From an uncultured Collinsella sp. (GTDB lineage: Bacteria; Actinomycetota; Coriobacteriia; Coriobacteriales; Coriobacteriaceae): a stretch of DNA of 57,870 nt. The notes beneath the pieces were generated by a model. The model was not told where the DNA came from and did no database searches. It was given only the letters and a program-made list of their open reading frames with translations. Location of the stretch: NCBI GenBank assembly GCA_902488525.1, contig CABTWP010000005.1, positions 1 through 57,870 of the forward strand. The letters run 5' to 3'. The translations under genes and the position numbers were made by a program. Below are positions 50,316 to 57,870 of the stretch, piece after piece; the stretch's first letter is position 1, and each line of letters starts with the position of its first letter.

Positions 50316-50351
50316 TTTGCCCCATCACGTCGCTGCATGATTGCTCAAACG

Positions 50352-50385
50352 AAAACGGCCCGCCTCACGTTTGTGGGGCGGGCCA
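50352..50385 (-). terminator. Terminator between degV and the TIM-barrel gene
   Basis: A 12-bp stem (GGCCCGCC core, GTTT loop) is followed on the minus strand by GTTTTCGTTT. It probably serves both convergent genes. Confidence 0.7.
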
Positions 50386-50395
50386 AGATGTTTTG

Positions 50396-51487
50396 CTAGC
50401 GTTTCTTTCCGCGGAAGAAAAAGCCGTGCAGTGACGGCTTGAGGCCGCGGTTGGCGCGATGCTCCTCGACGCGCTCGTGGATCGAAGCGACGCGCTCGAT
50501 GACTTCGTCGGGAATCGGCACATCGGGATTCATGTTCTCGACTTGGCTGACCTCGGCGGCGGCGACCTGGTCGATAATGGGCACGTCGTCGCGCGAGATG
50601 ACAGGTGTGGCGTCTTCCTTCATCTTGCGATAACGCTGCATCATGTCGGTCTGTAGCTGCTGGGCCGAAGGCGGTGTCCAGATGATGGCGTTGGCGCCGG
50701 CGGCGATGGTCTCGCGAATGCTCTCGGGCGTCTTGCCGCCTGGCGCGATAAGCGGCAGGTTGGGATAGTGCTCGCGCAGCTCGCGTAGGACCTGGGGCGT
50801 GTTCTTGCCGGCGGCGATGTTGAGAATCTTGGCTCCAGCGCGCACCTTGGCGTGGGCATCGTCGTCGCAGCGAACGACCGTGGCGATGACGGGGATGTCG
50901 GCGATGTTGGTGATGTGCTCGACCATCTCGGCAGTAGCGGGGGAGTTGACCACGCAGCCCGCCGCGCCCTGCATCTCGGAGACGGCTGCCATCTGCACGG
51001 AGCGCTTACCGGTCGTAGTTCCGCCACCCACGCCTACAAAGACCGGGCACTCGGCGACGGTCAGCAGCGCTTGCGTAATGGCGGGCTGCGGCGTGAAAGG
51101 GTAGACCGCAAAGACGGCGTCGGCGTTGGAGTTGCGGATAACCGCGACATCGGTGGTGTAAATGAGCGACTTGATGCGTCGGCCAAAGAGCGTGAAGCCG
51201 CTGGCCTCCTCGATCTCGTCGGGCATGCGAAGGGCAGCCTTGCGTAGGCGTCCGTCGATGGGCAGGGGCTCCATAGGGAGCAGGCCGTTGGGCGTGACGG
51301 CTATTTGGGGCTCGGTGAACTCGTCTGCAAGCTCGACCTCGGAAAAATCGACCGAGGCGACGATGTCCTCGTGCACCTCGGCGGGCACATCGATGGGAGC
51401 TTGGTCGTTTGCCGCCGCAGGCGTGTCGAAGGAGCTGGTGCCGACGAAGGCGTCGACGCGCTCATTTAGATCGTTGAGGGTATCCAT
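50396..51487 (-). CDS. TIM-barrel protein of unknown function
   Basis: This 363-residue cytoplasmic protein has an acidic, disordered-looking N-terminus (1-75), then an alpha/beta barrel (about 95-290) with PVFVGVGGGTTTGKRS, DIPVIATVVR, GAKILNIAAG and LIAPGGKTPESI, reminiscent of the KDPG aldolase/IMP dehydrogenase group of phosphate-binding barrels. The C-terminal tail (295-363) is helical and ends in a basic FFFRGKKR. I recognise no enzyme. Related sequences tend to be labelled simply as hydrolase, which I would not trust. The ribosome site before ATG 51487 is weak. Confidence 0.7.
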   Translation of the reverse strand: MDTLNDLNERVDAFVGTSSFDTPAAANDQAPIDVPAEVHEDIVASVDFSEVELADEFTEPQIAVTPNGLLPMEPLPIDGRLRKAALRMPDEIEEASGFTLFGRRIKSLIYTTDVAVIRNSNADAVFAVYPFTPQPAITQALLTVAECPVFVGVGGGTTTGKRSVQMAAVSEMQGAAGCVVNSPATAEMVEHITNIADIPVIATVVRCDDDAHAKVRAGAKILNIAAGKNTPQVLRELREHYPNLPLIAPGGKTPESIRETIAAGANAIIWTPPSAQQLQTDMMQRYRKMKEDATPVISRDDVPIIDQVAAAEVSQVENMNPDVPIPDEVIERVASIHERVEEHRANRGLKPSLHGFFFRGKKR

Positions 51488-51678
51488 GGAGGCTCGATTC
51501 TATGTGATGATGGCCGGCGCGATGCAGCCGGAATTGCGAATGCTAAATCGTTTGACGAGTTGATTTTTCCCCGCCGCGCCATCCGTTAGACCGAAGGGCC
51601 GGCGAACGTGAAGGAGCTGTGGTGGCGGGTATCGAGGTGCTATCTTGAAAGCCCCGTTTAAAAGAGAGGTGACGCGGT

Positions 51679-51849
51679 ATGGAATTGACAGCAATGTTTG
51701 GCTCGATTGGCCTGTGTGTGGCCGCAATCGTTGCCGCCGCGGTCATCTACTTTGTGGTCACGGCCATTAAGGGCAAAAGGGCCGAACGCAAGGAGCGCGC
51801 GATGCTTAAACAGCATCGCGACCAGCAGGGCAAACGCGCACAGAGATAG
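51679..51849 (+). CDS. Small membrane protein, 56 residues
   Basis: The reading frame encodes MELTAMFGSIGLC, one hydrophobic helix (about 8-30, rich in Val/Ala/Ile), then a basic, charged tail (KGKRAERKERAML, ending QQGKRAQR). GAGAGGTGA lies 9 nt before the ATG, and the gap of 386 bp between the flanking minus-strand genes is otherwise empty. The arrangement suggests an N-out, C-in single-pass peptide. Function unknown. Confidence 0.6.
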   Translation: MELTAMFGSIGLCVAAIVAAAVIYFVVTAIKGKRAERKERAMLKQHRDQQGKRAQR

Positions 51850-51873
51850 CTTGTTGAGTTTTGGATCCGTGCG

Positions 51874-52977
51874 CTAGCTGCGTTTTCGGATCAGGGCAAT
51901 GTAGAAGCCCTCAAAGTCGCGGCTAGGCGGAATGGTGAGCGTGCCGGGCAGGCCGTTGACGATGGCCGATACCTGACCCGCGGCAATGGCTTCGGTCAGA
52001 GCGTTGGACTCGATGCGCGGCTCCTCACCAGCTTCCTGGGTGCGTCGTGCTTCACTTTCGCTTGGCGTGCCGTCGAGGGGGATGAGCTCGCAGTCCATAT
52101 GCTTGTCGAGGGCCTCTTGCAGGGCGTCCTCGTTTTCCTGCGGCAAGATCGAACAAGTCGAATAGACGAGCGTGCCGCCCGGTTTGAGGGCCCCCATGGC
52201 GCGGTCCAGAAGTGCTCGCTGCGAGCGGGCGCACTTGCTCAGCAACTGCTCGGTGAGGCCGCGCAGGCTTTTCTCGTTGCCACTGATGACGGTGCCCGTG
52301 CCGGTGCAGGGAGCGTCGAGCAGGATGCGGTCAAAGCGGAAGAACTCGTCGAGCTCGCGTGCGTCGATGCGCATGACGGGCACGTTTTTGGCACCCTGGC
52401 GATGGAGGTTCGACTCGAGCTTTTCGGCGCGGGGAATGCTCATCTCACAGGCGGTGAGGTGCGCCTGTCCCTGGGTGAGGGCGGCGATCTGCGTCGTCTT
52501 GCCGCCGGGGGCTGCGCACATGTCCAGGATGTCCTCGCCTGCCTGGGCGCCCAGGACCAACGGCGGCATCATGGATGACAGGCTCTGCAGGTAGATTTTG
52601 CCGTCGCGGTAGATGTCGAGATCCCACAGATCTGAAACCTGGGCCTCGGGCAGGATAAAGGCGTCCGGATACCAGGTAACGGTTTGGTGGGCGATGCAGG
52701 CGGCATCGAGCGCCGCAGCGATGTCCTCGGCGGTCGCCTTGAGCGTGTTGGCGCGCAGCGTGACCGGGCGTGTGGCCGCGGCGCCGAAGCCCTCGATCAT
52801 GAGCTTGGCATCGGCGGGCGCATAGGCGCCGGCGACCGTGTCGACCATAAAGCGCGGCAGGTCGGCGGCGCAGGGAAGGGCGGCAAGCTGGTCGGAAAGC
52901 TCGGTAGCAGCAAACTGCCTGAGCTTGAGCTCGGCCTTGACCTGCTTTTTCTGCTTACGACGACGCGGCTTGGACAT
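51874..52977 (-). CDS. RNA cytosine-C5 methyltransferase (RsmB/RsmF/NOP2 family)
   Basis: It methylates cytosines in rRNA or tRNA using S-adenosylmethionine. The 367-residue protein has the SAM motif DMCAAPGGKTTQIAAL, motif IV LLDAPCTGTGTV (with the Cys that releases product) and motif VI VYSTCSI (catalytic Cys). The N-terminus is very basic (KPRRRKQKKQVK), suiting RNA binding. No NusB domain is fused, so it is nearer RsmF/NOP2 than RsmB; the exact target cannot be told. AAGGA is upstream of the ATG. It lies 59 bp after metG in the same direction and is probably co-transcribed. Confidence 0.9.
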   Translation of the reverse strand: MSKPRRRKQKKQVKAELKLRQFAATELSDQLAALPCAADLPRFMVDTVAGAYAPADAKLMIEGFGAAATRPVTLRANTLKATAEDIAAALDAACIAHQTVTWYPDAFILPEAQVSDLWDLDIYRDGKIYLQSLSSMMPPLVLGAQAGEDILDMCAAPGGKTTQIAALTQGQAHLTACEMSIPRAEKLESNLHRQGAKNVPVMRIDARELDEFFRFDRILLDAPCTGTGTVISGNEKSLRGLTEQLLSKCARSQRALLDRAMGALKPGGTLVYSTCSILPQENEDALQEALDKHMDCELIPLDGTPSESEARRTQEAGEEPRIESNALTEAIAAGQVSAIVNGLPGTLTIPPSRDFEGFYIALIRKRS

Positions 52978-52990
52978 CCGTCTTTCCTTC

Positions 52991-53001
52991 CCGTCCCAAA
53001 T
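52991..53001 (-). repeat. Half-element related to the 15-kb inverted repeat
   Basis: The minus strand reads GTAGTCAATTTGGGACGGG (52991-53009), 17 of 19 bases identical to an arm of the repeat at 14979-15109. A GC hairpin (GCACGCC/GGCGTGC, 53018-53037) adjoins it. Confidence 0.5.
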
Positions 53002-53036
53002 TGACTACTTTCCGGGCACGCCGCTGCTGGCGTGCT

Positions 53037-55187
53037 TTAGTACTGGCTCTCGTGCTTGCTAAAGAAGTCGAAGCGCGGGGGCAGCGGCTTCACGCGGTGC
53101 TCACCGGGCTTCTCGCCCAGGCTCTCCACGAACTCGTCCGTGGAGGCAAAGATGTTATCCCAGCTAAAGAAGGCGACCGGGTCAACGTTGAAGTACTCGC
53201 AGATGAGCTCGCAGCCGGCCGGAACGATGCCGTGCATCAGGACGGTGGCCACGCGCAGCTCGGTAAAGGCGTCGACGAGGGCCTGCGTCATGGCGGCGTT
53301 TGCTGGCTCGCCCTCGAGCTTGTTGGCGGCCTTGGAGGCGTCGCTCCAGCGCTTGTTGGCGGCGCGCAGGTAGTCGTCACACACGGCAAGCGCGCGGTGC
53401 GTCTCGAACTTGTACATGGCCTGCTCAAAGGCAAGGGTTGCCTGCTGGGCGGCTTCGACCACGGTGTCAGAAGCGGCACCAGCGGGGATGCAGCCGTTGC
53501 GGTAGGGGCTCTCGTCGCCCTCCTTGACGGCGACGCCGTAGAAGCAGCTGCGTGCCAGACGGTTGAACACGCCGGTCAAAAGGGCGCTCTCCTTAAGGGC
53601 CGGGTCGATAACGCGCTTGTCGTCGCAGGCGCGCACCTCGTTGCCGTCCTTGTCCTTGCCGGTCACGCGCGTGTCATATGCCTTGGGGCTAAAGCTTACC
53701 GGCTTCTCGGACAGGCCGAGCGACAGCCAGTGCGCGCGCATCTGCTCGCAGGTGTAGTGGTTGAGCAGGTCGTCTGCCGGCGGGGGAGGCGTCTGCGAGG
53801 ACGAGCTGGCTTTTTTGCCCATGTAGAGCAGGTGATAGCAGGCGCTGACGGTGCTTTGCGTAAGGTCCCAACCCAGGGCCTCCCACATGGCTGTCTGAGC
53901 GATGCAGTAGAAATAGATGTTGTCCTGACCGATGAACTGGTAGATCTGTGCGTCGTCCGAGCACCACCAGTCGCGCCAGTCGAGCGAGCTGTGCTGGTAG
54001 GTGGGCGCGGGGACCTGCGTGGAGTCGGCAGCGGGCTCGCCCATGAGGGCGGCATCCTGGGCGGCGACACCCTCGGTCACGCCGGCGGCCTTGGCATCGC
54101 GCGCGAGCACGGTACGCGTATAGCTGATGGGCGCCCACAGGCTCTCGGGCCAGCACCAGCAGGTGACGTCGGAGACGCCATCGACCTCGGGCACCGGAAC
54201 GCCCCAGCCGATGTTACCGGTGATGCGGAAGGGCACGAGCGCCTTGCCGCTGCGGAAACGCACGCCGCCGTTGGCGAGCACCGCGTGGGCGTCGTCGCGC
54301 TCCTTCCAGCTGGGGAAGGTGACGGTAAAGCTGCTCTTGTTGCCCTCGGGCTCCAGCACGGTGTGCTCGGGAAGCTGATCCTCGACGGCATCGAAGGCCT
54401 CGCGGAACTTGTTCTGGATATAGAGTTGAGCCGGCAGCAGCCACTCCTCCATAGTCTTGGAGACCACGGAACGAACCTGCGGGTTCTGGGCGAGCTTGGC
54501 GGTATAGGTCTTCATAAAGTCGAGGTAGGCCGGCAGGTCGAAGTAGAGGTTGTCTACCGGGCGCAGCTCGGGCACCTCGCCGGTGAGCTGGCTTTTGGGC
54601 GCGATGAGCTCCTCGGGCTCAAACTGGTGACCCAGGTCGCACTCGTCGGCATAAGCCTTCTCGGACTTGCAGCCCTGGATGGGGCAGCGGCCGATTACCT
54701 GACGGCCGTTGAGGAACGTGCCGGCCTTGGCATCGTAGAACTGCAGCGTGGAGCGCTTGGAGATGGTGCCCTGCTCGTGCAGGCGCTTGATAATCTCGGC
54801 GGTCACCTCGTTGTGAATCTGCGCGGCCGGCTCAAGGCCCGAGCCGCCGTAGATATCGCAGCTGATGTTGTAGTTGTTGAGGGTCGCGGCCTGGCGGGAG
54901 TGATTGGACTCGACATACTCGGCGATGGACTTGTCGTAGCCCTCGTTCTCCTTGAGCTTGCGGTAGCTCTCCATGATGGGCGAGCCATAGCAGTCGGTGC
55001 CCGAGGTGAAGATGACGTTCTCGCGGCCCAGACGGTCGCGCAGGAAGCGGGCGAAGAAGTCGGCCGGGACAAAGACGCCACCGACGTGGCCAAAGTGAAG
55101 GCCCTTGTTGCCGTAGGGCTCGCCGGCGGTAACGATGGCGCGGCGAGGCCAGCTGGGACGGTCGTTCATGGAGTATTTGGATGCCAT
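53037..55187 (-). CDS. Methionyl-tRNA synthetase-like protein, KMSKS lost
   Basis: This 716-residue class I synthetase homologue keeps the HIGH box as LHFGH in EPYGNKGLHFGHVGG, a zinc knuckle (CPIQGCKSEKAYADECDLGH) and the MetRS-like WGVPVPE. Other signatures drift. The family's FIGKDN-x-FH is FIGQDNIYFY, and KMSKS is replaced by a KKASSSSQ stretch followed by four prolines. A C-terminal helical anticodon-binding domain (from about 520) is present, with no tRNA-binding (EMAP) tail. ATG 55187 with GGAG upstream matches the family start. It may be a divergent working MetRS, an inhibitor-resistant paralogue, or a pseudo-synthetase. Whether another metG exists cannot be seen here. Confidence 0.82.
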   Translation of the reverse strand: MASKYSMNDRPSWPRRAIVTAGEPYGNKGLHFGHVGGVFVPADFFARFLRDRLGRENVIFTSGTDCYGSPIMESYRKLKENEGYDKSIAEYVESNHSRQAATLNNYNISCDIYGGSGLEPAAQIHNEVTAEIIKRLHEQGTISKRSTLQFYDAKAGTFLNGRQVIGRCPIQGCKSEKAYADECDLGHQFEPEELIAPKSQLTGEVPELRPVDNLYFDLPAYLDFMKTYTAKLAQNPQVRSVVSKTMEEWLLPAQLYIQNKFREAFDAVEDQLPEHTVLEPEGNKSSFTVTFPSWKERDDAHAVLANGGVRFRSGKALVPFRITGNIGWGVPVPEVDGVSDVTCWCWPESLWAPISYTRTVLARDAKAAGVTEGVAAQDAALMGEPAADSTQVPAPTYQHSSLDWRDWWCSDDAQIYQFIGQDNIYFYCIAQTAMWEALGWDLTQSTVSACYHLLYMGKKASSSSQTPPPPADDLLNHYTCEQMRAHWLSLGLSEKPVSFSPKAYDTRVTGKDKDGNEVRACDDKRVIDPALKESALLTGVFNRLARSCFYGVAVKEGDESPYRNGCIPAGAASDTVVEAAQQATLAFEQAMYKFETHRALAVCDDYLRAANKRWSDASKAANKLEGEPANAAMTQALVDAFTELRVATVLMHGIVPAGCELICEYFNVDPVAFFSWDNIFASTDEFVESLGEKPGEHRVKPLPPRFDFFSKHESQY

Positions 55188-55319
55188 GGGACTCCTTTGC
55201 ATATGGTGAGAGCGCGGCCGGGCGCAAGGCCTGGCGACGCGGTGGTCAATTCGTGCATATCGTTCGACATTATCGCACATGCGGACGGGTACGTGGCAGG
55301 GGCGCTATCCTAAGATGCT

Positions 55320-55886
55320 ATGAATGAGATTTCCAACATACATGCGTTTGAAGACGAGGAATTTCTGCACGCTTGCTTCGTGTGGGGGATGGTCGTAGTC
55401 GGCGTGTTTGCCGTGTGCCTGGTGCCGGTGTTTATGCTGCTGGGCGGGCCTGCAGACTTGGATGCGGCTGACGCGGGCGGCTGGATGGCTGTCGTGGGCT
55501 GGATAGTCGGCTTGGCTGCGGTTTCTGCGGCGTCATTTGCCGTGCACGAGCTGGTGCACGGTGTGTTTTTTAAGCTGCTGGCGCCTGCGGGCGCGCAGGT
55601 GACCTTTGGGGCGAATCGCGAGACGGCGATGATCTATGCCTGCGCCGAGGGCGTTGTGTATTCGCGCCGGCGGTACATGGCGGTTTGCCTGGCACCGACG
55701 GCTGTTGTGACGACAACGCTTGCCCTGGGGTTTGCGTTTTCGGGCTATCCGCTGCTGTGCTATCTGGCGGCCGGCTTGCATTTGTCAGGCTGTGTGGGCG
55801 ACTGGTATTACGTGCGGACCATTTTGCGCGACCGCCGCATTGTCGCCTGCGAGGACACGTCCTTCGGCGTGCGCTTTTTCGGGTGA
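55320..55886 (+). CDS. DUF3267 membrane metalloprotease-like protein
   Basis: This 188-residue membrane protein has four or five hydrophobic helices and the zinc motif HELVHG near residue 76, with AAGLHLSGCVGDWYYV later, as in DUF3267 proteins, which are thought to be intramembrane zinc proteases or relatives. No substrate is suggested by the context. It is divergent from the MetRS-like gene across 132 bp and lies 10 nt before queH in the same direction, so it is probably in one transcript. The ribosome site is weak. Confidence 0.85.
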   Translation: MNEISNIHAFEDEEFLHACFVWGMVVVGVFAVCLVPVFMLLGGPADLDAADAGGWMAVVGWIVGLAAVSAASFAVHELVHGVFFKLLAPAGAQVTFGANRETAMIYACAEGVVYSRRRYMAVCLAPTAVVTTTLALGFAFSGYPLLCYLAAGLHLSGCVGDWYYVRTILRDRRIVACEDTSFGVRFFG

Positions 55887-55896
55887 GGAGATGTCG

Positions 55897-56472
55897 ATGA
55901 AGCCGTTGTTGTTGCACGCCTGCTGTGCGCCGTGCTCTCTTGAGCCGGTCCGCCTGCTGCGCGAGGAAGGGTTTGAGCCCACAATCTGCTGGACCAACCC
56001 CAATATTCAGCCGCACGATGAATGGCAGCGGCGTTTGGACGAGCTGCGCCGGTGGTGTGCCGATGGCGACATCGAGCTTATCGAGGCGGGGGAGGACCGT
56101 GAGCGCTGGGAGGCCGGCGTGGCACCGCTGGGTGCCGATCGGCCCCGTCGCTGTCGTGCGTGCTATGCCCTGCGCTTGGCCGAGGCGTGCCGCGTGGCCC
56201 AGGAGCGTGGGTTTGAGTTTGTGGGTACGACGCTCGCCGTCTCGCCGTATCAGTTGTTCGAAACCTGCAATGATGTGTTGGAGCGTCTGGCTGCCGCCCG
56301 CGGTCTCACTCCGGTGATTCGCGATTTTCGTCCGTATTACCCCGAGGCGACACGCCGTTCGCGCGAGCTGGGCATGTATCGGCAGAACTACTGTGGTTGC
56401 CGCTTCTCGGCTGTCGAGGCGGCCATGGACCGCGCCCGCATCCGCGACGAGCGCAAAGCGTCCAAAAAGTAG
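55897..56472 (+). CDS. queH: Epoxyqueuosine reductase QueH
   Basis: It catalyses the last step of queuosine synthesis, reducing epoxyqueuosine in tRNA, as a non-homologous replacement for QueG. The 191-residue protein has LLLHACCAPCS at the N-terminus and NYCGCRFS near 165, the cysteines of the [4Fe-4S] and adjacent metal sites, plus SPYQLFE in between. ATG 55897 is 6 nt from GAGGAG; ATG 55891 is adjacent to it and unlikely. queA follows 64 bp downstream, completing a two-gene queuosine set. Confidence 0.94.
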   Translation: MKPLLLHACCAPCSLEPVRLLREEGFEPTICWTNPNIQPHDEWQRRLDELRRWCADGDIELIEAGEDRERWEAGVAPLGADRPRRCRACYALRLAEACRVAQERGFEFVGTTLAVSPYQLFETCNDVLERLAAARGLTPVIRDFRPYYPEATRRSRELGMYRQNYCGCRFSAVEAAMDRARIRDERKASKK

Positions 56473-56536
56473 TTCATTTGGGACGTCAGCCTGCTAGGAT
56501 GTAGAGCGGACTTTAGCTATATAAGGAGTATCCGAC

Positions 56537-57754
56537 GTGTCTATGCGTACCGATGATTTTGACTACAACCTTCCTGAGGAACTGATCGCCCAGGCTCCAG
56601 CCGAGCCGCGCGACTCCTGCCGCCTGCTGGTGGTGGATCGCAAGGGCTCCCAGGCGGGAACGCCGCTGGAGCACGGCGGTACCGTTGAGCACCGCATCTT
56701 CCGCGACATCATCGACTATATCGAGCCGGGCGACGTGCTCGTCATCAATCAGACGCGCGTGATGCCGGCCCGTCTGATCGGTCGTAAAACGGGATCGGGC
56801 GGCGTGGTCGAGACCCTGCTGCTCAAGCGCCGCGAGGACGTGGATCCGCTGGGCCATGTTTGGGAGTGCTTGGTCAAGCCGGGCAAGCGCCTGAAGCCCG
56901 GTGCTCATATTGAGTATCGCGCCGGTGGCGCCCATGCGCCCGAGGGGGCTCCCGTGGTGCTGACGGCCGAGGTTGTCGACTTTGTCACCGATAGCCGCGG
57001 CGGCCGCCTGGTACGCTTTGAGCCGGCCGGTTGCAATGCCGCCGGCGAGCCGCGCACGCTCGACGAGGCCATCCATGCTGCCGGCCACGTGCCGCTGCCG
57101 CCCTACATTACCGATTACGAGGGCGATCCCGAGAAGTACCAGACCGTCTACGCCATGAAGGAGGAGCACTCGGCCGCTGCTCCCACGGCGGGTCTGCATT
57201 TTACTCCCGAGCTCATGGCTGCCATCGAGGCCAAGGGTGCCAAGTTTGCCGCCGTCGAGCTCGAGGTGGGTATCGATACCTTCCGTCTGGTGGAGGAGGA
57301 CGACCCCGCGCAGCACGTGATGCACACCGAGCGCTACCACGTGTCGCAGGAGGTTGTCGACGCCGTGCATAAGGCGAAGGCCGAGGGCCATCGTGTGATC
57401 GCCGTCGGCACTACCGCAGTGCGCTCGCTCGAGAGCGCGTTTGACGCGGACGCGCCGGTGTCCGATCCGGCTGTGACGGCGCGCTATTTTGAGGGCCGCG
57501 AGGACGGGGCCGACACGCTCGGCCGCGGCGACATCGTGGTGCGCGAGAACGCGACAACGCAGCTCTACCTTATGCCCGGCTCGACCTATCACGTGGTCGA
57601 CGCGCTGATCACGAACTTCCACGTGCCGCGCTCCACGCTCATGATGCTCGTAAGCGCACTTGCCACCCGCGACCAGATCATGGATGCCTACGCCGCTGCT
57701 ATCGAAGAACGCTACCGCTTCTTCAGCTTTGGTGACGCCATGCTCATCTTGTAG
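56537..57754 (+). CDS. queA: tRNA preQ1(34) S-adenosylmethionine ribosyltransferase-isomerase QueA
   Basis: It transfers the ribosyl part of SAM to preQ1 in tRNA, giving epoxyqueuosine, the substrate of the QueH encoded upstream. The 405-residue protein (family usually 340-350) starts FDYNLPEELIAQAPAEPRDSCRLLV and keeps EEHSAAAPTAGLHFT and NFHVPRSTLMMLV. The extra length is an insert near 125-175 (GGRLVRFEPAGCNAA). The start is GTG, 8 nt after AAGGAG; the ATG two codons later is too far. A hairpin overlaps the stop. Confidence 0.96.
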   Translation: MSMRTDDFDYNLPEELIAQAPAEPRDSCRLLVVDRKGSQAGTPLEHGGTVEHRIFRDIIDYIEPGDVLVINQTRVMPARLIGRKTGSGGVVETLLLKRREDVDPLGHVWECLVKPGKRLKPGAHIEYRAGGAHAPEGAPVVLTAEVVDFVTDSRGGRLVRFEPAGCNAAGEPRTLDEAIHAAGHVPLPPYITDYEGDPEKYQTVYAMKEEHSAAAPTAGLHFTPELMAAIEAKGAKFAAVELEVGIDTFRLVEEDDPAQHVMHTERYHVSQEVVDAVHKAKAEGHRVIAVGTTAVRSLESAFDADAPVSDPAVTARYFEGREDGADTLGRGDIVVRENATTQLYLMPGSTYHVVDALITNFHVPRSTLMMLVSALATRDQIMDAYAAAIEERYRFFSFGDAMLIL

Positions 57755-57782
57755 GTTACGGCGTTTTACAAACGCCGTAACC
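57754..57782 (+). terminator. Perfect 13-bp hairpin at the end of queA
   Basis: GGTTACGGCGTTT and AAACGCCGTAACC pair around TAC, beginning at the last base of the stop codon. There is no T-run after it, so termination is uncertain. From 57783 to the window end I see nothing I can name. Confidence 0.5.
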
Positions 57783-57870
57783 GGTCGACGCTGCGCGGGC
57801 CGCATTTGGACAATCTGTCGTTCAACTTCAAGGGCGCGACCAGAAGGCCAGCGCACTTTCGTTTCACGTC

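Noticed and set aside
53001..55313. 770-residue open frame on the plus strand opposite the MetRS-like gene
   Set aside because: It is antisense to a gene with clear family motifs, has no ribosome site and a composition typical of high-GC shadow frames.

Overview
The window reads as chromosomal DNA of a high-GC, anaerobic actinobacterium. The gene set fits a gut member of the Coriobacteriia, most like Collinsella: superoxide reductase but no catalase or respiratory genes here, formyl-THF ligase with a cyclohydrolase and FolD, class III fructose-1,6-bisphosphatase, a C69 dipeptidase, and serine-rich surface proteins. The genus is my inference from protein character; no search was run. Coding density is high. 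There are no rRNAs, CRISPR arrays, transposases or tRNAs that I can recognise.

Layout. 0-4 kb: mnmA and cysK (minus strand) are divergent from an Rrf2 regulator, followed by a small membrane protein and a TrpR-like repressor. 4.2-18.6 kb: a long plus-strand DNA-metabolism block with an AddB-like nuclease, an AddA-like helicase-nuclease, DnaE, and a SWIM-SNF2 helicase. 18.7-25.4 kb: superoxide reductase, a NAD-synthetase homologue with ruined catalytic motifs, ruvCAB, and formate-THF ligase. 25.5-34.7 kb: accessory and cell-envelope genes, namely a single-pass membrane protein, a CDF metal exporter, a double zinc-ribbon protein, a possible structured RNA, a YhcG-type nuclease, a PH-like mini-protein, a Tat-exported sortase-anchored PI-PLC, and a lipoprotein. 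35.1-36.6 kb: fchA-folD, which with fhs gives the formate-to-methylene-THF steps. 37-40.8 kb: a C69 dipeptidase and a phasin-UbiB pair. 40.9-45.9 kb: a cobalamin riboswitch ahead of two overlapping genes for envelope proteins carrying five DUF4430 (transcobalamin C-terminal-like) domains and a beta-propeller. 46-57.8 kb: two GtrA proteins, fbp, degV, a TIM-barrel protein, an RNA m5C methyltransferase, a divergent MetRS-like protein, a DUF3267 membrane protease, and queH and queA.

Most striking points. (1) The riboswitch-linked DUF4430/propeller pair looks like a Gram-positive surface corrinoid-capture module, comparable in idea to BtuG/transcobalamin but built differently. (2) Two homologues of essential enzymes (NadE-like and MetRS-like) lack signature catalytic motifs. 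(3) Several intergenic regions hold palindromic repeats: a perfect 39-bp nested inverted repeat, a 234-bp AT-rich element with 33-bp terminal inverted repeats, and a family of 20-bp arms. (4) There are possible operator sets: a TGGTAAA cluster between fbp and degV, and a TGGGNCACATGG motif upstream of two envelope or accessory genes. Several promoters have an extended -10 (TGN before the hexamer).
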